Source: Polynucleobacter brandtiae
GTDB lineage: Bacteria > Pseudomonadota > Gammaproteobacteria > Burkholderiales > Burkholderiaceae
DNA length: 64,000 nucleotides
Direction of reading: 5' to 3'
Assembly: GCF_002797575.1 (NCBI RefSeq)
Contig: NZ_PGTX01000003.1
Location: forward strand, 248,001-312,000
A model generated the notes under the pieces. The model did not search any database and was not told the DNA's origin. It saw nothing but the letters and a program-made list of their open reading frames with translations. How positions within the stretch are numbered: the stretch's first letter is position 1; every line of letters begins with the position of its first letter. The position numbers and the translations under genes are program-made. Shown in pieces: positions 57,279-64,000 of this stretch.

Positions 57279-58337
57279 TCACGCCTCCACACTCTCACGA
57301 TAGAAAACGCGGGGCTTACGCTTAGCAACTGCTTGTGCAATCGCACGAATATGATCAGGCGTCGTTCCACAGCATCCACCAACGAGATTAACAAGGCCAT
57401 CTTTTGCAAATCCATCAACCAAACTTGAAGTAATGTCAGGCGTCTCATCAAAACCGGTGTCACTCATCGGGTTAGGCAAGCCCGCATTTGGATAGCAAGA
57501 AACTGCGGCATCGCAGATGCGCGCGAGTTCGGCGATATAAGGGCGCATCAGTGCAGCCCCTAAAGCACAGTTCAATCCAAAAGTCAGCGGCTTGATATGA
57601 CGTAAGCTATTCCAAAACGCCTCGACTGTTTGGCCAGACAAAATCCGTCCAGAGGCATCCGTTACCGTTCCCGAAATCATGACTGGCAAACGCTCACCTG
57701 TTTCCTCAAAGAATTCATCCAAAGCAAATAAAGCGGCTTTTGCATTCAAGGTATCAAAAATAGTTTCAACCAAAAATAAATCGACACCGCCAGCAAACAG
57801 TCCTTCGATCTGCTCGCGATATGAAGAACGTAATACATCAAAGGTGACGTTGCGCGCACCTGGATCATTTACATCCGGAGAAATACTGGCCGTCTTCGGT
57901 GTAGGCCCAATGGCTCCGGCAGCAAAACGGGGTTTATCGGGTGTACTATATTTTTCACATGCAGCCCGGGCTAATTGAGCAGAAATAATATTCATTTCTC
58001 GTGCCAAGCCAGCCATTTTGTAATCCTCTTGAGCTACCGAGGTTGCGCCAAACGTATTGGTTTCAATAATGTCCGCACCAGCATCTAAATACTGCTCATG
58101 AATCTTGCTGATAATGTGGGACTGGGTCAGAACCAATAATTCATTATTACCCTTAACATCGCTCGCATGGTCGGCAAAACGTTGACTAATAGGAAGTCCA
58201 CGATAGTCTGACTCGCTCAACTTATATTGTTGAATCATCGTGCCCATAGCGCCATCCAAAATCAGAATACGCTGCTTTAGAAGCTCAGGAAGTGCCTGGC
58301 CACGAGTATAAGACTGGGATAAACCATTAGATTGCAT
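57279..58337 (-). CDS. Methionine synthase, homocysteine-binding part (split MetH)
   Basis: 352 residues corresponding to the N-terminal homocysteine S-methyltransferase module of MetH. It begins near [18 protein letters not shown], contains [13 protein letters not shown], and has the zinc ligands in FGLNCALGA (first Cys) and [12 protein letters not shown] (Cys-Cys). The gene ends two bases before the ATG of the second part, so the two halves should be made in equal amounts and work in trans. Both reading frames look undamaged, and I recall this split in other betaproteobacteria. Confidence 0.95.
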   Translation of the reverse strand: MQSNGLSQSYTRGQALPELLKQRILILDGAMGTMIQQYKLSESDYRGLPISQRFADHASDVKGNNELLVLTQSHIISKIHEQYLDAGADIIETNTFGATSVAQEDYKMAGLAREMNIISAQLARAACEKYSTPDKPRFAAGAIGPTPKTASISPDVNDPGARNVTFDVLRSSYREQIEGLFAGGVDLFLVETIFDTLNAKAALFALDEFFEETGERLPVMISGTVTDASGRILSGQTVEAFWNSLRHIKPLTFGLNCALGAALMRPYIAELARICDAAVSCYPNAGLPNPMSDTGFDETPDITSSLVDGFAKDGLVNLVGGCCGTTPDHIRAIAQAVAKRKPRVFYRESVEA

Positions 58338-58412
58338 TGCTTGACCGAAATTGTTCTCTAGAATCTCTTATTCTATTGGTAAAAGCTATTTTTATCTCAC
58401 CCGGAGCCACCT

Positions 58413-58862
58413 ATGTTTGGAACTATTCCCGAATTCAATCAAAGCCTTGAAATGCTTAAAACCATGTGGGGTCAGGGAGCGGCTGGTCAACCAGGTCAGT
58501 TTCCCTTCACTACAGATGCCTCTAAGGCTGCTGGGGGCTTTGGTGCTGCGTTCCCCGGCCTAGATACTGATGAGCTAGAGAAGCGTATTAAAGACCTCAA
58601 AAGCGTCGAAAATTGGCTCAACCTCAACCTTAATATCCTGAAATCTACTATCCAAGGCCTAGAAGTTCAACATGCCACCATGATGGCACTTAAATCTTTT
58701 GGAGATGCTGTTTCGGCTTCGGCAGCTGCAGCCACTGGAACAACTGAAGATTCAGGAGCCAGGGCTACAAAAGCAAGTAGTACAACTAGGCCACGGAAAA
58801 CCGCAAAACGCCGTCCTCGCAAAGCTGGCGATGCAACACACCTCGACGAAGTAGGTAATTAA
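58413..58862 (+). CDS. phaM: PHA granule-associated protein PhaM-like
   Basis: 149 residues. N-terminal PhaM core (PEFNQSLEMLKTMWGQGA, DTDELEKRIKDLKSVENWLNLNLNILKSTI, in parts, about 5-95), then an Ala/Thr/Ser-rich linker and a basic tail (PRKTAKRRPRKAG, about 129-141). In Ralstonia, PhaM binds PHB synthase and DNA, linking granules to the nucleoid. The basic tail fits that role. Its last 77 bases are antisense to the end of the MBL-fold gene. Confidence 0.88.
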   Translation: MFGTIPEFNQSLEMLKTMWGQGAAGQPGQFPFTTDASKAAGGFGAAFPGLDTDELEKRIKDLKSVENWLNLNLNILKSTIQGLEVQHATMMALKSFGDAVSASAAAATGTTEDSGARATKASSTTRPRKTAKRRPRKAGDATHLDEVGN

Positions 58863-59865
58863 GATGGGCGATTGCTTCGCCCATTGCAAACGTCATTTGG
58901 TGAATATCGAGCTCTCGCTTAAATAACACTGGGACGATCTCACGAGCTGTTGCCGGCAGGTGACAGGCACCAATGGTCTCTGCCAAGCGGTCATCATGAT
59001 GGGCTTTCAGCTGCGCGATACGTGGCTTCATTCCTGTAAATGGTTTGCCATGCGATGGCAATACCAAAGTGTCGTCTGGCAAAGGTAGGTATCGATCTAA
59101 CGAGCTGAGATAGAGACCCAGGGGATCTGCATCCGGATCTGCATCATAGACACTCACGTTTGTAGAAATGCGGGGTAACAACATGTCCCCAGAAATGAGG
59201 ACACCTAAGGCGCTACAAAATAAAGAGGCATGCTCCGGCGCATGACCAAACCCCATAATGACTTGCCACTCATGGCCACCAATACAGATCTTTTCGTTAT
59301 CAATAATACGACGATACTGACGCGGAACGCCTGGCACCATATTGCTGTAATAACTAGAGCGCGCCCGAATTTTTTCTAAATCTTCAGGTGCACTTAATCC
59401 ATGTTTCTGAAAATGATCAGCAGAGCCCCCGCCACCAGCCCTAGCACCTACAGAAGCGCCACCCTCTTTATGACTGAGCCACTGCGCAGTCAAGTAATCC
59501 GTCATCGAGATCCACATAGGGACCTGCCATTTTTCACAAAGCCACTGCGCAAGACCAATATGATCTGGATGCATATGGGTCACAATCACCCGCACAATCG
59601 GTAAGCCATCTAATTGTGTTGCAAAAATTTGCTCCCAAGCAGCTTGGGTTTCATCATTAGAAATACCGCAGTCCACAATCGTCCAGCCCTCAACCCCTTC
59701 AAATACATCGCGCAAGAGCCACAAATTAATATGGTCCAAGGCAAATGGAAGACGCATGCGTAGCCAGCGCACACCAGGTGCCAGCTCTATTGTGCTGCCA
59801 ATCTCCGGGAGGGCTTCTACTAAGGGATAATGGATTTCAGTATTGACTTGTGAAGATTTATTCAT
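58786..59865 (-). CDS. MBL-fold metallo-hydrolase
   Basis: 359 residues. Zinc motif THMHPDHIG (about 96-104), a second ligand in MGFGHAPEHASLF, Asp in VLISGDMLLP, and His in VLPSHGKPF, plus a C-terminal winged-helix-like region (about 270-359). The layout matches the LACTB2/glyoxalase II-like hydrolases with a C-terminal helix-turn-helix-like domain. The frame ends inside phaM (77-base overlap) and both C-termini read as plausible protein. Substrate unknown, possibly a thioester. Confidence 0.9.
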   Translation of the reverse strand: MNKSSQVNTEIHYPLVEALPEIGSTIELAPGVRWLRMRLPFALDHINLWLLRDVFEGVEGWTIVDCGISNDETQAAWEQIFATQLDGLPIVRVIVTHMHPDHIGLAQWLCEKWQVPMWISMTDYLTAQWLSHKEGGASVGARAGGGGSADHFQKHGLSAPEDLEKIRARSSYYSNMVPGVPRQYRRIIDNEKICIGGHEWQVIMGFGHAPEHASLFCSALGVLISGDMLLPRISTNVSVYDADPDADPLGLYLSSLDRYLPLPDDTLVLPSHGKPFTGMKPRIAQLKAHHDDRLAETIGACHLPATAREIVPVLFKRELDIHQMTFAMGEAIAHLNYLLRRGVLHRQLCEDGVLRFSVA

Positions 59866-59934
59866 GAGGGATATCTAGCCGTTCTGTTCTTTTTTCTTTC
59901 ATTTTCAATCTCATCTCTTTTTACTGAAAATATT

Positions 59935-60108
59935 GTGACAACAACTTCATCGCCCTGCATCAACTGGTGTGATATCGATCCAGCAAATGGTTACTGTTTT
60001 GGCTGTTTTCGCACGCTTGCAGAAATTGCTGATTGGTCCAATCTATCCGATTCAGAGAAGCTTGGGGTCTGGGAAACCTTAAAGGTTCGCAAATCCCAAG
60101 CCGGCTAG
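59935..60108 (+). CDS. DUF1289 small zinc-ribbon-like protein
   Basis: 57 residues from GTG 59935. The sequence matches DUF1289: SPCINWCDIDPANGYCFGCF holds cysteines spaced C-x3-C-x8-C-x2-C (residues 8, 12, 21, 24), followed by RTLAEIADWSNLSDSEK. No ATG is near in frame, and the upstream ATT-GTG offers no other good start. It fills the gap between the MBL-fold gene and the reductase. Function unknown; metal binding is inferred from the cysteines. Confidence 0.85.
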   Translation: MTTTSSPCINWCDIDPANGYCFGCFRTLAEIADWSNLSDSEKLGVWETLKVRKSQAG

Positions 60109-60112
60109 TCCG

Positions 60113-61096
60113 TTATCGATTTACGTCAACAATGACGCGGCCGCGAACGTTACCCGCCATCAACTCTGAAGCGTATTTGATAGACTCCTCCAGGCTAATT
60201 TCATGAGAGATTGCTTCTAAGGTTTGCAGGTCTACCAATGAAGCCAATTGCTCGTAGGCAGCAATTCGTTTTGCGCGCGGTACGGTAACACTGTTAATGC
60301 CATACAAGGTTATGCCACGCAAAATAAATGGTGCAACACTCGAGGGAAAATCCATGCCCTGAGCAAGCCCACAGGCCGCGACAGCGCCATCGCTTTTTGT
60401 TTGCGCGCAGGCATTAGCCAAAGTATGACTGCCAACGCTATCGACCACCGCAGCCCAACGCTCCTTAGCTAATGGTTTGCCAGGGGCAGACAAGATGGCG
60501 CGATCAATCACTTCAGCAACACCCAATTTCCTCAAATAATCTGCCTCCTCCAGGCGACCAGTGCTAGCAACCACGGTGAAGCCTAATTTACTTAAAAGCG
60601 TAATGGCAAAACTGCCAACACCACCGGCAGCGCCTGTTACTAAGACCTCGCCATCGCTTGGCTTGAGCCCATGCTTTTGCAATGCCATGACACACAGCAT
60701 GGCGGTATAACCTGCCGTACCAATAGCCAGAGCTTGCTTTGGTGTAAACCCTTTGGGCAAAGGAATTAGCCAATCTGCTTTTACACGTGCCTGCTGAGCT
60801 AAGCCACCCCAGTGACCCTCACCGACGCCCCAGCCATTTAAGAGCACCATATCGCCCACTTTAAAGTCGGGACTACTGCTTTCCATAACCTCACCCGCAA
60901 AGTCAATGCCGGGAACCATGGGAAAGCTTCGAACCACCGGACCTTTGCCCGTAATAGCCAAACCATCTTTGTAATTGAGCGTGGAGTACGACACCTTTAC
61001 CCTGACTTCCCCCTCGGGAAGGCTGGCCTCGTCTACCTGAGCAAGCTCAGTCCGATAACCTTGATCATCCTTATTTACCAAAATAGCTTTAAACAT
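60113..61096 (-). CDS. YhdH/AcuI-type acrylyl-CoA reductase-like MDR enzyme
   Basis: About 327 residues from ATG 61096 (AAGGA upstream); the extra 15 codons of the open frame are not family-like. Zinc-free medium-chain reductase: MFKAILVNKDDQGY, YSTLNYKDGLAITGKG, PGIDFAGEV, and cofactor loop VTGAAGGVGSFAI (about 152-164). The LNYKDGLA and GIDFAGEV segments are the YhdH/AcuI pattern; AcuI reduces acrylyl-CoA to propionyl-CoA. The substrate in this organism is not shown. Convergent with DUF1289. Confidence 0.9.
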   Translation of the reverse strand: MFKAILVNKDDQGYRTELAQVDEASLPEGEVRVKVSYSTLNYKDGLAITGKGPVVRSFPMVPGIDFAGEVMESSSPDFKVGDMVLLNGWGVGEGHWGGLAQQARVKADWLIPLPKGFTPKQALAIGTAGYTAMLCVMALQKHGLKPSDGEVLVTGAAGGVGSFAITLLSKLGFTVVASTGRLEEADYLRKLGVAEVIDRAILSAPGKPLAKERWAAVVDSVGSHTLANACAQTKSDGAVAACGLAQGMDFPSSVAPFILRGITLYGINSVTVPRAKRIAAYEQLASLVDLQTLEAISHEISLEESIKYASELMAGNVRGRVIVDVNR

Positions 61097-61192
61097 ATAT
61101 TTTCCTTTTAAATGCATCGCAATCTTTGCAACTGACGCCATAACCCTGCAATAGGTTTATTCTTGTGAGCATAGCTAATTATGGGGGTTTCC

Positions 61193-61495
61193 ATGAAAAA
61201 AATTCTACTAGTATTAACGATCATTTCCGGCCTAATGCTGACAGGCTGCTACTCAAGCCAAATTAATATGTCTATGGGTAATATGCGCCTCATCAGCTCT
61301 AGCGCTTCACCACAAGAGGTCATGGATTTTGCTACTGCTGCCTGCAAGAGCGATTTCTATCAAGGTGCTAGTTTTTTATCCAAAGCAGGCAAGGAATATC
61401 GATTTAAGTGTGTAAAGGCTGAAGAAAATGAAATCTTCACGCCTATTCCTGGCACGATGATCCCCGCAGGAGTCCCTGCACCAATCAGCAAATAA
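61193..61495 (+). CDS. Small lipoprotein of unknown function
   Basis: 100 residues from ATG 61193, with GGGGG five bases upstream. Lipoprotein signal MKKILLVLTIISGLMLTGC (Cys19), then CYSSQINMSMGN and a compact C-terminal part with two cysteines (AACKSDFYQG, RFKCVKAEEN). No family recognised. It is followed by the flavin reductase gene on the same strand, 24 bases away. No Asp at +2 (Tyr is there), so outer-membrane sorting is expected by the E. coli rule. Confidence 0.75.
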   Translation: MKKILLVLTIISGLMLTGCYSSQINMSMGNMRLISSSASPQEVMDFATAACKSDFYQGASFLSKAGKEYRFKCVKAEENEIFTPIPGTMIPAGVPAPISK

Positions 61496-61519
61496 CTAAC
61501 CATTACAAATTAAGTCGAC

Positions 61520-62020
61520 ATGACCCCATTTACTTCACATGAGCTTCGCAAGGGCTTCTCTTCCTTTGCTACGGGAGTCACTGTTATTACCTGCATCGAT
61601 GCAGATCAAAACGCCCATGGCATCACAATCAGCTCGTTTAATACAGTATCGCTAGAGCCACCGCTCATTCTGTGGAGCCTGAAGAAGCACTCTCGGCTGA
61701 TGCCGAATGTAGAAGTAGGTCACATTCAATTAATTCATGTACTAGAGCGCTCTCAGGAGGCAATGGCCATGCACTTTGCCACTGTTAAGGAAAATCAGTT
61801 TATCAACATTGCTCACAAAATTGCAGCAAGTGGTCTAACGCAAATCGAAGGTTGCGCCGCTTACTTCGAATGTGAAACGGTTTCTGTTCATACCGGCGGT
61901 GACCACAACATTATTGTTGCCAAAGTGCTCAATCTAAAACACTCGCCCGATAGTCAACCGCTTATCTTTGCTCATAGCCAATTCCTCGGGCTTAACTTAG
62001 CCGAGCTGAAAACAGTCTAA
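61520..62020 (+). CDS. Flavin reductase-like FMN-binding protein
   Basis: 166 residues of the flavin reductase-like split-barrel family (RutF/HpaC-like): LRKGFSSFATGVTVITCID, HGITISSFNTVSLEPPLILWSL, GCAAYFECETVSVHTGGDHNIIVAKV. Family members supply reduced FMN/FAD to partner monooxygenases. No monooxygenase lies in the window, so the partner is unknown. Same strand as the lipoprotein and GST genes. Confidence 0.92.
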   Translation: MTPFTSHELRKGFSSFATGVTVITCIDADQNAHGITISSFNTVSLEPPLILWSLKKHSRLMPNVEVGHIQLIHVLERSQEAMAMHFATVKENQFINIAHKIAASGLTQIEGCAAYFECETVSVHTGGDHNIIVAKVLNLKHSPDSQPLIFAHSQFLGLNLAELKTV

Positions 62021-62050
62021 TTTGCTGCAGTTCCAACAATAGGAAACACC

Positions 62051-62713
62051 ATGATGCGTCTATGGGGAAGAAACAGTTCCATTAATGTCCAAAAAGTTCT
62101 TTGGTGCCTTGCAGAGCTAGGCCTAAAAGAGGGTGTTGATTTTCAGCGAATTGATGCTGGCCTTCATTTTGGAGTCAACCGTACCCCCGAGTTTCTAAAG
62201 ATGAATCCTAACGGCTTAGTGCCCACCTTAGAGGATGGTGGTCACGTATTGTGGGAGTCTAATACGATCTTGCGCTATCTCGCACATCAACATGATCAAT
62301 CAAAGCACTTCTCTACTGATATTACGCAGCAATATCAATCTGAGAAATGGATGGACTGGCAGCTGGGCACTATGTGGCCCGCCTTGCGACCTGTATTTAT
62401 AGGTCTTACTCGTACACCTGAAGATGAACGTAACTACGGGGCTATTCAAAAAGCCTACGAAGATACAAATCAGTTACTTTCCTTTCTTGATCAGGAGCTA
62501 GCTGGTAAAGCATATTGCTCTGGCGATACGTTTCACATTGGCGACATTGTGCTCGCATTATGTGTCAGTCGCTGGATGATGCTCCATGATGCCTTTCCAA
62601 ATCGAACCGGCCCACGAGCAACGCTACTTAATATCGACGCCTGGATGAAGCGCATCGAATCAGACACGCACTACAGCATTGTGGCTGAAAAGACTCTTAA
62701 TATTGTGAAGTAA
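62051..62713 (+). CDS. Glutathione S-transferase family protein
   Basis: 220 residues (or 219 from the second ATG). Thioredoxin-like N-terminal domain with RNSSINVQKVLWCLAEL, NPNGLVPTLEDGG (cis-Pro) and ESNTILRYLA (glutathione-binding Glu-Ser), then a helical C-terminal domain with the N-cap-like GDTFHIGDIVLA. Substrate unknown. It is 30 bases after the flavin reductase gene. Glutathione is made by gshA/gshB elsewhere in the window. Confidence 0.92.
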   Translation: MMRLWGRNSSINVQKVLWCLAELGLKEGVDFQRIDAGLHFGVNRTPEFLKMNPNGLVPTLEDGGHVLWESNTILRYLAHQHDQSKHFSTDITQQYQSEKWMDWQLGTMWPALRPVFIGLTRTPEDERNYGAIQKAYEDTNQLLSFLDQELAGKAYCSGDTFHIGDIVLALCVSRWMMLHDAFPNRTGPRATLLNIDAWMKRIESDTHYSIVAEKTLNIVK

Positions 62714-62744
62714 AAACAGTGCATTGTCTTCACCCTTTGGCCGG

Positions 62745-64000
62745 CTACTGTTGCTTAAATTTTCTCTGATGGTGGTCTGCGCCAATAAATAGATACATCG
62801 CAGGTACAACAAAGAGTGTAAATAAAGTGCCTATAGATAGCCCCGTAAAAATGACAATACCCATTGACTGACGACCTGCTGCCCCAGCACCCGAAGCAAT
62901 AACTAAGGGAACTACACCCAGCACCATTGCTGCAGTAGTCATCAAAATCGGGCGCAGACGCACACTACTCGCCTCCACAATCGCGTCTACCTTACTGCGG
63001 CCAGCCTCTTGAAGCTCGTTTGCAAACTCCACAATCAAAATACCGTGCTTACTAATTAATCCCATTAGGGTCACTAAACCGACCTGGGTATAGACATTCA
63101 AAGTCGTAAATCCAAGGTTGATAAAAATCAGTGCGCCAAATAAAGCGAGGGGCACTGATACGAGAATCACAATCGGATCACGAAAGCTTTCGAACTGTGC
63201 AGCAAGGACTAAAAACACAATCAGAATCGCGAAGAACATCGTCACCAGAAAGCCACCAGACTCGGCCATAAACTGACGCGATGGCCCTGCGTAATCGATC
63301 GTGTATCCACTTGGCGCAACTTCTTTTAAGGTTTCCCGCATGAAAGCCAAAAGATCTGCCTGAGAAATAAAAGGTGTACTCACGCCAGAGATAGTCGCGG
63401 AGTTTAACTGTTGAAAGTGATTGATCGACTGCGGAACCACTTTTTGCTCAATAGTCGCAATTGTTCGTGCCTGTATCATCTGCCCGCTTGGCGTACGAAT
63501 GTAGTAATCCAAGATCTGGTCCGGATTAAGACGATCTACCTGCTTTACTTGAGGAATGACCCGATAAGATCGGCCCGCAACAGAGAAGTAGTTCACGAAA
63601 CCGCCGCCGAGCGCTGCTGACAATGCACTTCCTACTTGTTGCTGAGTCATTCCTAATGCCGCAACTTTTTCACGATCAATCACTAAAACATCTTGGGGTT
63701 TATCAATCTTTAAATCAGAATCAACAAAAAAGAAATTGCCGCTTCGACGCGCCTTATCTAATACCGCTTGAGATACCTCATTGAGCAAGGCATATGATTC
63801 TGTTGTATTTATGACCACTTGAACTGGAAGTCCCTGTGCGCCTGGCAATGCAGGGAATTGAAACGCAGCTACACGAGCACCAGCAATCGTATTCCACTTA
63901 TTTTGCATATCTTGCTGGAACTTTGTAGCGTCTCGGCTACGATCACCCCAATCTTTTAGCAACACGCCACCAAAGCTACTTGTCGGACTAGTAATTTGAA
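62745..64000 (-). CDS. RND efflux pump permease (HAE1/AcrB family), N-terminus beyond window
   Basis: C-terminal ~417 residues of an inner-membrane drug/proton antiporter. The frame remains open to base 64000 and upstream codons read QITSPTSSFGGV, the family continuation, so the gene runs out of the window (full length normally about 1030). Visible parts: porter subdomains, then helices 7-12 with FFAILIVFLVLAAQFESF, VPLALFGALI, QVGLVTLMGLISKHGILIVEFANE and TTAAMVLGVVPLVI. Substrates cannot be told. Converges on the GST gene. Confidence 0.95.
   Translation of the reverse strand, partial: QITSPTSSFGGVLLKDWGDRSRDATKFQQDMQNKWNTIAGARVAAFQFPALPGAQGLPVQVVINTTESYALLNEVSQAVLDKARRSGNFFFVDSDLKIDKPQDVLVIDREKVAALGMTQQQVGSALSAALGGGFVNYFSVAGRSYRVIPQVKQVDRLNPDQILDYYIRTPSGQMIQARTIATIEQKVVPQSINHFQQLNSATISGVSTPFISQADLLAFMRETLKEVAPSGYTIDYAGPSRQFMAESGGFLVTMFFAILIVFLVLAAQFESFRDPIVILVSVPLALFGALIFINLGFTTLNVYTQVGLVTLMGLISKHGILIVEFANELQEAGRSKVDAIVEASSVRLRPILMTTAAMVLGVVPLVIASGAGAAGRQSMGIVIFTGLSIGTLFTLFVVPAMYLFIGADHHQRKFKQQ

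Noticed and set aside
57276..57282. Possible frameshift splitting metH
   Set aside because: Both halves have complete domain ends, a stop, a strong Shine-Dalgarno sequence and an ATG, and split metH is familiar in Burkholderiales.
58338..58412. Cobalamin riboswitch upstream of the split metH
   Set aside because: The gap is only 75 bases and shows no B12-box or conserved riboswitch structure.

Overview
The window is a gene-dense, chromosomal, core-genome stretch of a betaproteobacterium in Burkholderiales. By eye G+C is in the mid-40s percent. Protein sequences and gene order (hprK-rapZ, mutM/mutY next to TPR-lolB-ispE-tRNA-Gln-prs-rplY-pth, the ctaC-ctaD-ctaG-ctaE-surf1-ctaA-ctaB-sco block, gpsA-secB-grxC, gshA-gshB-EIIA-ptsH-ptsI) fit a small-genome freshwater Polynucleobacter-like organism. 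The genus is an inference; no database search was run. I see no insertion sequence, prophage, CRISPR array, rRNA gene or integrase, and no gene-free stretch longer than about 300 bases.

Layout. 1-1744: regulatory PTS genes hprK (5' end cut by the window) and rapZ. 1698-3658: GO DNA-repair pair mutM-mutY on the minus strand. 3688-8641: a TPR-LolB fusion, ispE, tRNA-Gln(TTG), prs, rplY, pth. 8646-12804 (minus): ferredoxin, coaD, rsmD, and a paired M16 peptidase system. 12846-14762: ftsY and rpoH, the latter behind a perfect CIRCE operator. 14800-23742: aa3-type cytochrome c oxidase with heme O/A synthesis and copper-assembly genes, including a 43-residue protein, all minus strand except a small convergent membrane-protein gene. 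23923-31222: bioC-like, comF, trmL, gpsA, secB, grxC, rhodanese, gpmA, ctpA, moeB-like. 31219-35966 (minus): ptsI, ptsH, EIIA-Man, gshB, gshA. 36071-38736 (minus): ammonium acquisition (amtB, glnK, a TorF-type porin) below two NtrC-like palindromes. 38997-43957: ubiK, then lipoate synthesis and accessory genes. 43995-46148: birA, coaX and heptose adenylyltransferase. 46247-51049: glutathione peroxidase followed by a tightly packed FAD-oxidoreductase/DUF1365/Cfa-like/SDR lipid-modification operon. 51074-54494: dsbA, SPOR protein, argS, DUF1840. 54523-58337: methionine synthase split into two genes. 58413-64000: phaM, an MBL-fold hydrolase, DUF1289, an AcuI/YhdH-like reductase, a lipoprotein, a flavin reductase, a GST, and an RND pump cut by the right edge.

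How it fits together. EI, HPr, an EIIA-Man and HPr kinase appear without a sugar permease, which suggests a regulatory PTS. The oxidase block holds catalytic subunits, heme A synthesis and Cu-delivery proteins behind a clear sigma70-type promoter. Heat-shock control appears layered, with HrcA/CIRCE acting on rpoH.

Most unusual observations: LolB fused to a TPR protein without its own lipobox; rsmD with no canonical start codon before its conserved N-terminus (ATA preceded by a good Shine-Dalgarno sequence); a BioC homologue that has lost SAM motif I; MutY with four extra residues in its iron-sulfur loop; and the peroxidase-linked lipid-modification operon. I found no clear evidence of a wholly new multi-gene system.
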